Assembly (NCBI RefSeq): GCF_900236475.1
Contig: NZ_LT963352.1
Location: forward strand, 744,001-808,000
Length of the DNA stretch: 64,000 nucleotides
From: Streptomyces chartreusis NRRL 3882
Lineage (GTDB): Bacteria > Actinomycetota > Actinomycetes > Streptomycetales > Streptomycetaceae
Direction of reading: 5' to 3'
Under the pieces are notes generated by a model. The model ran no database searches. It worked only from the letters and a program-made list of their open reading frames with translations, and was not told the origin of the DNA. Below are positions 57,476 through 64,000 of this stretch, one piece after another. A program made the position numbers and the translations under genes. How positions within the stretch are numbered: the stretch's first letter is position 1; every line of letters starts with the position of its first letter.

Positions 57476-59014
57476 TCACGCCAGGGCGGCCGGGATCAGC
57501 TGACTCAGGTCGGGCCGGTTTCCGATCCGCTGGGTGGCCGGGCGACCGGGCGCGTCCTGCTGAGGCCAGCCGGTGTTCCTCAGCAGGTGGCGGGCCCGCC
57601 ACCCGTCCAGCGGGCTACGGCCGCTCGCCTTCAGTGCGCCCTGTACACAGGCGACAGCTCCAACGACGATCGGGGACGCGCTCGACGTCCCGCTGAACCT
57701 GTCGGTGTACCAGAAGTCGGGATTGCCCCCGGCCTGCAGGTCGCCGTATCCCGTCGTGGTGACCTCTCGGCCCCACCCCTGCACGTCCACGCACGAGCCG
57801 AAGTTGGAGAAGCCGAGGCGCGAACGGTCGGGGCCCCAGTCGGCACCGTGGGTGCCAGGCGGGGGAGCGCCGGCGCCGACGATGACGGCACCGGAGTCGA
57901 GCATGCTGCGCCGGAAGGGGTTGGTCCACCACAGCGGGAAGCCGGGGGACGGGGGCCTGTCGTACACCGGATCGTCGAGGTTCTCCGCGCCGTTACCGGC
58001 GGCTTCGACGACGACCACGCCCTTGTATGTGGCATAGCGGATGGCAAGGAAGTCATCCGGCCACCACTCGACCGCGATGAACCCCTGCTGACCTGTCCCG
58101 GTGGCCCGTGGCCCCGGCCGGTGAATCTCCAGGAGGAGGACGTCCCCGGGGCCCAGTCGGTCCGCGGCGGCCCGGATGGCGGTCGCGGTCGGCAGAGAGA
58201 ACGACGCGGCGCTGATCACCGCGTCGGGCGCGATGCCGGTGACGCCGAAGCCGTTCACGTCACCACTGATCTCGCCGAGGACGGCGGTGCCGTGATTGGT
58301 GTCGATGCTGTTGATTCCCGCGATGACACCCCCCTGGTTCTGGAGCAGGTCCTCATGGCCGAAGCGCCAGCCCCATTCACAGTCGATCACCCGGACTCCC
58401 TTTCCTGTGCCGCCCGGCTGCTTCCAAGCGTGGCGGGCGTCGATGCCAGCCGGTCCCGGGTCCAGGTAGATCTGGCGGACCATGTAGTCGGGCGTCATCG
58501 ATGGCGCGTCCGGCCCGATGGGGGCCATGTCGTTGATGGGCGTTTCCTTGCGCTCCTCGGCCCTGGAGAAGGGACGTGTCCAGTGCCGCGTCTCGGTTTC
58601 GGCCCGGGCGAGTTCGGCAGCCGGCTTGATATAGGCGGCCTCGATGACGTCGAGTTCCCGGAGTCTTTCGGCGATCCCCTCGAGCTGCTCCTCGGGCGCG
58701 TCCACCTGGTAGAAGCGCACCATTTTGCCGATGTTCTCCTCGACCTGATCGGCGGACTCGCCCGTCTGCGGCGTCTGTTGGGCCTGGCGGCCCAGCCGCG
58801 TCAGGTCGGCGTCGAACAGTGGCTTCAGCACGATGTCGGGCGCAGCCGCCAGCTCATTCAGCCCGGCCACATCAGTACCCCGGGCCGACGACGCGCCCGA
58901 CGGCGTGATCTCCACGCCCACGTCCTCCGCCACCGCGCAGATGAGTTCGGGACGTCCTCGTGCTTCGTCGTACTGCGGTCGGCGGTTTCCGTCATTCATT
59001 CCCTGCCTGGGCAT
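57476..59014 (-). CDS. S8 subtilisin-like serine peptidase without signal peptide
   Basis: 512 residues. The catalytic triad is visible: Asp in VRVIDCEWGW near 210, His in NHGTAVLGE near 240 and Ser in FSGTSSASPIV near 448, with oxyanion Asn in VVEAAGNGAENLD near 335. About 170 residues precede the domain; they include a region like a propeptide (MVRFYQVDAPEEQLEGIAERLREL) but no hydrophobic signal sequence, so export by the Sec pathway is doubtful. ATG at 59014 follows GGAG. Convergent with the sigma gene. Confidence 0.85.
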   Translation of the reverse strand: MPRQGMNDGNRRPQYDEARGRPELICAVAEDVGVEITPSGASSARGTDVAGLNELAAAPDIVLKPLFDADLTRLGRQAQQTPQTGESADQVEENIGKMVRFYQVDAPEEQLEGIAERLRELDVIEAAYIKPAAELARAETETRHWTRPFSRAEERKETPINDMAPIGPDAPSMTPDYMVRQIYLDPGPAGIDARHAWKQPGGTGKGVRVIDCEWGWRFGHEDLLQNQGGVIAGINSIDTNHGTAVLGEISGDVNGFGVTGIAPDAVISAASFSLPTATAIRAAADRLGPGDVLLLEIHRPGPRATGTGQQGFIAVEWWPDDFLAIRYATYKGVVVVEAAGNGAENLDDPVYDRPPSPGFPLWWTNPFRRSMLDSGAVIVGAGAPPPGTHGADWGPDRSRLGFSNFGSCVDVQGWGREVTTTGYGDLQAGGNPDFWYTDRFSGTSSASPIVVGAVACVQGALKASGRSPLDGWRARHLLRNTGWPQQDAPGRPATQRIGNRPDLSQLIPAALA

Positions 59015-59858
59015 ATTCGCTCCTTCTCCACGTCATGACGCGCGGGAGGCTTCCCTGGGGGTCGAAATTCATCATGAGCCTGCGCCCGGAAAGTCATAGA
59101 TCCGCCGCACGGGGCTTCAGCCGCTGGACCCGGCGCGCGACCGTGCTTGCTGAACCACGGCCCGCCGACTGACCGGCCGAAATCTCGACAGGATGACGCT
59201 GCCGATGGTTCCTCTCCACCACGCTGACACAGGTCCCGGCCGGCCGCACATCCACATGGCGGACGGCCATTGGAGGGAAAATCGCGCTGGCGAACCTGCT
59301 GATCCGGCCACCTCAGGGCACGGGGGCAGGGGCCATTTCGGTTGGCGAGTCTCCGGTGGCATATAAGGGTGGCGGCGATGCAAGGCCGGGGGACGTCTTC
59401 TCCCGGGCGGGGAAGGCGTGTTGGTCCTCGCCGCCATGGTGCACCTCAGGGCCTCGCAAAAGCTGAGGCAGTGATCCCGCAGGTCCTTCAGCACGTCCGG
59501 TACGACGTCCCCGCCCGCGGCTGCTCGCCCTGCCCCGCGACGAACGCGGCGGCCCGCTCGCGCCAGTTCACCGATCTCCTGGCGCAGCCAGGTGCCACTA
59601 AGGCCGTTGAGCGTGGTCCGCAGGCCGCGCGCTCAGCGTTACTCGGACAGCAGATGGCGCGCCCGACCACAGCGATCTCCTTGGGTCAGCAGGAGTCCTG
59701 TCACAGCTACCCACAGGCGGTCAGCCCCTGGAATCACTCGCCACCACACATCGGACCTGCGGCAGACCCACCCACCCTCCCCCAGTGATCGATGGGCGGG
59801 GGCGGAGCCCCGACGGCACGTCACCCACCCATCGCCGGCAATCTGCCGTTTCCGCAGG
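59015..59858. other. Gene-poor stretch between the peptidase and pirin genes
   Basis: About 840 bases. Short open frames exist on both strands but none shows a family motif or a ribosome site. At 59790-59834 there is a hairpin: outer arms CGATGGGCGGG and CCCACCCATCG (one mismatch) and an inner GGGGC-gga-GCCCC, which could terminate the pirin transcript. Confidence 0.5.
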
Positions 59859-60824
59859 TCAACGCACCCTTCCCCGCGGCTTCAACGGCGTCGGCGGCAG
59901 CTCGGGAGCGGGCAGCGGATCCCCGTCGTAACCCTTCACCTCCCCGAATCTCGACCCTTCCATCCAGTCCCGACGCGCCTGTTCGATCTCCTCCTGGGAC
60001 CGTCCGATCCAGTTCCAGAACATGATCAGTTCCTCCTCGAACGGCTCGCCGCCCAGGAGCATCAGGCCCGCGTCCGACTCCGCCCGCAGCGGCAGTTCGC
60101 TGCGGCCGCAGCCGAGGTAGAGCATCGAGCCGGGCAGGACCGGGACGCTGTCCACGTGGGCCTCGCCGGACATGGACAGGACGGCGTACTCGAAGTCCGG
60201 TTCCAGGGGGAGGCGTACGTCCGCGCCTCGGGAGAGGGCCAGGTCGGCGCCCGTGATCGGGGTGTACGCCGTGCCGGGCGAGGTCGCGCCGTCGAGGTCG
60301 CCGAGGATCAGCGTCGCCTTGACGCCTGGTGCCGTGACGACCGGCAGATCGGCGTGGTGTTCGAAGCGCGGGTCGGTGTGGCGGTGGCCGTCCGGGAGGG
60401 CGACCCACAGTTGCGCGCCATGCAGGAAACGGGCGTGCGAACGAGGGCTCTCCTCGGAGTGGCTGATCGCCCGGCCGGAGGTCATCAGGCCCAGTTCGCG
60501 CGGCCGGATCATCTGGCGGCTGCCGGTGGAGTCGCGGTGCAGCACCTCTCCCTCGTGCAGCCAGCTCACCGTCTGGAGCCCCATGTGGGGATGCGGCGGC
60601 ACCTGCATGCCGGGTTCGTCGGCGATGTCGTCGGGGCCGTAGTGGTCGACGAAGCACCAGGCCCCGACCATACGGCGGCCCAGGTTGGGCAGCAGCCTGC
60701 GGACCTCGCTGGATTCGCCCAGCTTGACGTGGCGCGGACTGAGGAGTTCGCGAACCGGCTCGGCCACCACGAAGCCGCGGCCACCACACAGGGAGGGAGC
60801 CGCCTCGCGCTCAAGATTGCTCAT
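59859..60824 (-). CDS. Pirin family protein
   Basis: 321 residues, bicupin. The N-terminal cupin carries the metal histidines in VPPHPHMGLQTVSWLHEGEVLHRDSTGS near 78, including HPH and a later EGE. The C-terminal cupin is degenerate. Bacterial pirins act as quercetinases or regulators; which applies here is unknown. ATG at 60824 is preferred (MSNLEREA). Divergent from the MarR gene, whose tandem repeat operator lies between, so redox or phenolic control by MarR is plausible. Confidence 0.85.
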   Translation of the reverse strand: MSNLEREAAPSLCGGRGFVVAEPVRELLSPRHVKLGESSEVRRLLPNLGRRMVGAWCFVDHYGPDDIADEPGMQVPPHPHMGLQTVSWLHEGEVLHRDSTGSRQMIRPRELGLMTSGRAISHSEESPRSHARFLHGAQLWVALPDGHRHTDPRFEHHADLPVVTAPGVKATLILGDLDGATSPGTAYTPITGADLALSRGADVRLPLEPDFEYAVLSMSGEAHVDSVPVLPGSMLYLGCGRSELPLRAESDAGLMLLGGEPFEEELIMFWNWIGRSQEEIEQARRDWMEGSRFGEVKGYDGDPLPAPELPPTPLKPRGRVR

Positions 60825-60925
60825 GGCGCCCAACCTAGTCCGGTGGAAGGGCCCGCGTCAGCGCGTCATCCGGGCCGCGCCCGGGCGTCCCGGATGACGC
60901 GCCGGCGACCGACACCCTGCCGAAC

Positions 60926-60970
60926 ATAGTAGCCAGGAATATAATAGCCATGAATACAGTAGCTATGTAC
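60926..60970. repeat. Three 15-base tandem repeats in the pirin/marR promoter
   Basis: ATAGTAGCCAGGAAT, ATAATAGCCATGAAT and ACAGTAGCTATGTAC are consecutive, in register and AT-rich in a very GC-rich region. The last unit ends ten bases before the MarR start. A -10-like TACTCT (60968-60973) sits seven bases before the ATG. Likely MarR binding array. Confidence 0.6.
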
Positions 60971-60980
60971 TCTATCTGTC

Positions 60981-61463
60981 ATGAGCAAAGGTACCGAAGG
61001 CGCGACGCCCGGCTTCCTGGTGTGGCGGCTGTCGATGAAGTGGCGGGTGGCCGTCGACCGGGCGGTGGCGCCGCTGGGGCTCACCCACGCGCAGTACTCC
61101 TTGGTGGCCTCCCTGTACGGCATGCAGCGCTCCGGCGAGCGGCCCAGTCAGCGTCGCCTCGCCGACCACACCGGACTCGAGCCGCTCTACGTGTCGAAGC
61201 TCGCGCGTGCGCTGGAGGCCGCCGGTCTCCTGGAGCGCACCCGGGACCCGCACGACCCGCGTGCGGTGCAGCTCGCACTCACCGAGCAGGGCCGCGAGGT
61301 CACCGGGCGGGCGATCAAGGTCGTCCACGGACTCCTCCAGCAGCTCCTGGAGCCACTCGGCGGCCTCGACGCCGCACGCACCCGTGAGTTCACACGCGAT
61401 CTGACGGCCCTGCTCGACACACCTCTTGATCCCATCAGCGAGAACGAGACGGAGCAGTCATGA
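60981..61463 (+). CDS. MarR-family regulator
   Basis: 160 residues. Winged helix with LTHAQYSLVASLYGM near 34, SQRRLADHTGLEPLYVSKLARALEAAGLLER near 54 and the wing DPHDPRAVQLALTEQG near 88. No ribosome site is seen before the ATG, suggesting a leaderless mRNA. Overlaps the next gene by ATGA. Probably regulates itself, its partner and the divergent pirin gene. Confidence 0.9.
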   Translation: MSKGTEGATPGFLVWRLSMKWRVAVDRAVAPLGLTHAQYSLVASLYGMQRSGERPSQRRLADHTGLEPLYVSKLARALEAAGLLERTRDPHDPRAVQLALTEQGREVTGRAIKVVHGLLQQLLEPLGGLDAARTREFTRDLTALLDTPLDPISENETEQS

Positions 61464-61915
61464 CCACCACCACTCCCCCGCTCGATCCCCGCGTCATCGC
61501 CCTGGCCCACTACGCCGGCCGTGCGGTCCTGGAGAACGTACTGGCCCGGCACGGCGTCACCTTCCAGCAGTCCGTCACCCTCCGGCTCGCCGCAGTCGCC
61601 GACGGCCCGGTCGGGCGCGAGCAGCTGGTCGACGGCGTCGTCGGAGCGCTGAAGAACGACCCGGCGGAAGCGCACAGCGCGATCGACGAGCTGATCGCCG
61701 CTCGGCTGCTGGCCCCGGCCGAGGGGCCTGACGTGCGGATCACGGACGCCGGGCGGGAGCTGTACGCCAGGACGGCCGGCGAGACGGCGCCCTTCTCCGC
61801 CCGGATCTACGCCGGGATCCCGGAGGAGGACCTGGCCGTCGCCGGCCGCGTGCTGAGCCTGATCACCGAGCGGGCCAACGCCGAGTTGGCCGAGGTGGCC
61901 GCCCTCGGCGAGTAG
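61460..61915 (+). CDS. MarR-like winged-helix partner protein
   Basis: 151 residues. Predicted helix-rich: RVIALAHYAGRAVLENVLARHGVTFQQSVTLRLAAVADGP, then an IDELIAARLLAPAEG segment and a wing-like VRITDAGRELYARTAGE. This resembles a degenerate MarR/winged-helix protein, less basic in the recognition region than the neighbour. ATGA overlap implies that the two are made together and may form a heterodimer (inference). Confidence 0.7.
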   Translation: MTTTTPPLDPRVIALAHYAGRAVLENVLARHGVTFQQSVTLRLAAVADGPVGREQLVDGVVGALKNDPAEAHSAIDELIAARLLAPAEGPDVRITDAGRELYARTAGETAPFSARIYAGIPEEDLAVAGRVLSLITERANAELAEVAALGE

Positions 61916-61980
61916 CGGCCCGATGCAGTAGTGGAATATTGAACCAACGCGTTCGGTTGTCGGCCTCGAAGGAGGCACGA

Positions 61981-62340
61981 GTGACCACGACCTACGACGC
62001 GACGTACTACGCCCACGGGACACCGGCGGAGCGCTGGGAGCGCGCGCAGATGTTCTTCGACGCCAAGGACTACGCCGCCGCCGCGCGCGTCCTCGTCGGG
62101 CTGGTCGAGGAGGTGCCCGAGCAGACCGCGCCGCGGCTGCTGCTGGCGCGTTCCTACTACCACTCGGCCCAGCTGCGCCGCGCGGAGGCGGAGTTGCGGA
62201 CGATCGTCGAGCGGGACCCGGTCGAGCACTACGCCCGGCTGATGCTCGGCCGCACGCTGCAGCGGCAGAACCGGCACGAGGAGGCGGAGTCGCATCTGCG
62301 GATCGCCTCGGCGCTCGCCGGTGACTTCGAGCAACGCTGA
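61981..62340 (+). CDS. Small tetratricopeptide-repeat protein
   Basis: 119 residues. Starts GTG with GAAGGAGG. Three TPR-like helix pairs: AERWERAQMFFDAKDYAAAARVL, PRLLLARSYYHSAQLRRAEAEL and HYARLMLGRTLQRQNRHEEAESHL. A cytosolic protein-interaction module; partner unknown. Separate from the MarR pair by 65 bases. Confidence 0.82.
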   Translation: MTTTYDATYYAHGTPAERWERAQMFFDAKDYAAAARVLVGLVEEVPEQTAPRLLLARSYYHSAQLRRAEAELRTIVERDPVEHYARLMLGRTLQRQNRHEEAESHLRIASALAGDFEQR

Positions 62341-62355
62341 CCGCCCCGTACCCGA

Positions 62356-62388
62356 AGGTGCCCGGCTCCCCTGTGGAGCCGGGCACCT
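62356..62388. terminator. Hairpin between the TPR and PepSY genes
   Basis: Perfect 14-base arms (AGGTGCCCGGCTCC at 62356-62369 and its complement at 62375-62388) with a 5-base loop, between convergent genes. Confidence 0.85.
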
Positions 62389-62425
62389 GTGCGTCGGCGG
62401 ATCCCCTGCCTCATCGGCGGGTCCG

Positions 62426-63835
62426 CTACCGCGCCGGCGACCCCGCTCCGTACGTCCGCCGTCCCCGCCGGTAGGCGATCTCGCCCAGCAGGATGTCGAC
62501 GGCCAGGAAAGCCGCCAGCGGGATGCCGAACAGGGGCAGGAAATAGCCGAGCACCGCGATCCCCGCCAGCAGCGGTACCAGGATCTGTGGCGGCACCTGC
62601 TGCCAGGCGCCGCGTGGGACCGGGCGGCCGAAGGCGGTGCCGCGGCCGCGCTGCCACCACATGCGGTAGCCCCACACGATCATCAGGATCAGGCAGAGCG
62701 CGAGCAGCATCAGGGCGATCTGGTTGGCCAGGCCGAACAGGATGCCGGTGTGCAGGTCGATGCCCCACCGGGTGAGTTTCGCGAGCACCGGGTAGTCGGC
62801 GAACCGCAGCACGTCCATGACCTCACCACTGGCCGGGTCGATCGCGACGGAGTCCTGCTTCTCGGGCCAGCTGCGCTGCACCTGCCTGACCACGTACGCC
62901 GACTCCGCGTCCGCCGGCGGCACGATCTCCACCGGGTCGCCGAGGCCCTCGGCCCGCGCCGCCGCCAGCACCTCGTCCAGGCCCACCCCGTGCGCGGCGT
63001 CACCGGCCTGCCCGGCGGCGGAGCCGTGGCCGGTGTGTTCACCGCCGGCCGACGCCGACACCGCCGGGGTGGCCTGCCCCAGCGTGGTCCGCAGCTCGTC
63101 GATGCTGGCTCCGGCGTGGGCCGACCAGGTCAGACCGGTCGCCGAGAGGAAGAAGAACCCGGCCGCCGCCCACACGCCGATGCCGCCGTGCAGCCCGAGG
63201 GTGCGGCGCCGCCCGTTCGTGCCCCGCACCTTGCGCAGGGCACGGCGGCGGGAGAACCACAGCACCAGTCCTCCGGCCGAGATCACCCACAGCCAGCTGG
63301 CCGCCAGTTCGCTGTACAGGCGACCCGGCTCCCCCAGGTGCAGGTCCCGGTGGAACTCGTCGATCCAGGTACGCAGCGGCAGGGCGCCGGTCGAGCCGTA
63401 CTGGTCGAGGGAGCCGCGCACCTTCGCGGTGTACGGGTCGACGAACACGGCGAGCGTGTGTCCCTCGTCGACGCCCGGGACACCGGACAGCATCACCCTG
63501 GTCGTCGCGTCCGCCTCGGGTGAGGGGCGTACGGCCGAGACCGTGCCCTCGGGGTGGGCCTTGCGGGCGGCGGCCACCTGCTCGCTGATCGGCAGCTTCC
63601 GCTCGCCTGCGGGGACGGTCAGTTCGTGGTCGTACACGATCTTCTCGGCCTGGAAGGAGGCGGCGTACAGCAGTCCGGTGACGGCGGCGACGAGGAGGAA
63701 CGGCGCCACCAGGACCCCGGCGTAGAAGTGCAGGCGGAGGATCAGCGGACGCAGCGGGGCCCAGGTGTTCTTCGACGGTGCCGGGTTGGCGGGAGGCGGG
63801 GTCTCGTCCGTGGTGGTCGAGGGAGCGGTGGTCAT
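62426..63835 (-). CDS. PepSY-associated transmembrane protein
   Basis: 469 residues. Four main hydrophobic segments, near 35 (LHFYAGVLVAPFLLVAAVTG), 185 (WLWVISAGGLVLWF), 225 (GVWAAAGFFFLSATGL) and 370-435, with PepSY-type extracytoplasmic regions between (HPEGTVSAVRPSPEADATTRV; DSVAIDPASGEVMDVLRF). The pattern LHFYAGVL plus HRDLHLGEPGR and GIDLHTGILFG is typical of PiuB-like proteins linked to iron uptake or reduction. ATG at 63835 follows GGAGAA. The 165 bases after it to the window end hold only its promoter region. Confidence 0.85.
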   Translation of the reverse strand: MTTAPSTTTDETPPPANPAPSKNTWAPLRPLILRLHFYAGVLVAPFLLVAAVTGLLYAASFQAEKIVYDHELTVPAGERKLPISEQVAAARKAHPEGTVSAVRPSPEADATTRVMLSGVPGVDEGHTLAVFVDPYTAKVRGSLDQYGSTGALPLRTWIDEFHRDLHLGEPGRLYSELAASWLWVISAGGLVLWFSRRRALRKVRGTNGRRRTLGLHGGIGVWAAAGFFFLSATGLTWSAHAGASIDELRTTLGQATPAVSASAGGEHTGHGSAAGQAGDAAHGVGLDEVLAAARAEGLGDPVEIVPPADAESAYVVRQVQRSWPEKQDSVAIDPASGEVMDVLRFADYPVLAKLTRWGIDLHTGILFGLANQIALMLLALCLILMIVWGYRMWWQRGRGTAFGRPVPRGAWQQVPPQILVPLLAGIAVLGYFLPLFGIPLAAFLAVDILLGEIAYRRGRRTYGAGSPAR

Positions 63836-64000
63836 CGGCGGGCTTCTCCGGGGGACGTCGTCTTGGCCGTCGCAGTGCGGTCGTCGGCCGTTGCGGTGCA
63901 GTAGTCGGGGCTGCGGGGCGTCCAGTTCCCGAAGGGGGTGTGTGATGTGGGTCACGCGAGGGGGGTGGGGGCCGTGTCATCCTGACGCGATGGGAACTCC

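Noticed and set aside
59342..59788. 148-residue plus-strand frame between the peptidase and pirin genes
   Set aside because: No ribosome site, no motif, odd composition and no conservation clue.

Overview
The DNA is very GC-rich, with third-position G/C bias, GTG starts, short ATGA-type overlaps, mycothiol-linked chemistry and a Streptomyces-type GC-rich repeat. It is a chromosomal piece of a Streptomyces or close relative. I see no rRNA, tRNA, CRISPR array or intact insertion sequence.

Layout. (1) 1-2.0 kb: an ABC ATPase and a SpoIIE-type PP2C phosphatase. (2) 2.1-9.0 kb: a compact operon for four-carbon acid sugars: ltnD, otnK, otnC, an MFS carrier, otnI, denD and a GntR/FCD regulator. L-threonate and D-erythronate would be oxidised, isomerised, phosphorylated and decarboxylated to dihydroxyacetone phosphate. 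(3) 9.1-11.3 kb: a frameshifted tetR pseudogene divergent from a D-serine/D-threonine lyase-type gene, then a perfect-arm inverted repeat. (4) 11.4-37.5 kb: a large choline / glycine betaine catabolic island. It has choline dehydrogenase, betaine aldehyde dehydrogenase, a betaine ABC importer, two near-duplicate Rieske oxygenases with one ferredoxin and one reductase, dimethylglycine oxidase, heterotetrameric sarcosine oxidase, GlyA, FolD, PurU, mycothiol-dependent formaldehyde dehydrogenase and two paralogous IclR regulators. Uptake, oxidation of choline to betaine, stepwise demethylation to glycine, and disposal of the methyl groups as formaldehyde or via folate are all encoded. A motif GTTGC-N7-GCAAC recurs at nearly every promoter of the island. 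(5) 37.6-46.7 kb: a sugar ABC importer with a cytosolic glycosidase, a LacI regulator and a secreted modular glycosidase; four identical CGAACCGGTTCG operators lie in the LacI/glycosidase intergenic region. (6) 47-55.9 kb: an accessory-looking set of secreted proteins and lipoproteins ending in a 1462-residue exoprotein (propeller, transglycosylase-like, golvesin-like and NucA/NucB-type DNase regions), with a DUF6461-like gene convergent to it. (7) 56-64 kb: an ECF sigma factor with a SnoaL-like tail, a subtilase, a pirin, a MarR pair, a TPR protein and a PepSY-type membrane protein.

Strongest points for a second look: the betaine-island operator family; an in-frame SoxD-SoxA fusion whose linker is a translated intergenic repeat; the secreted DNase/muralytic protein with its neighbours; the lost zinc-ligand histidine in OtnC; and several regulator genes that look leaderless.
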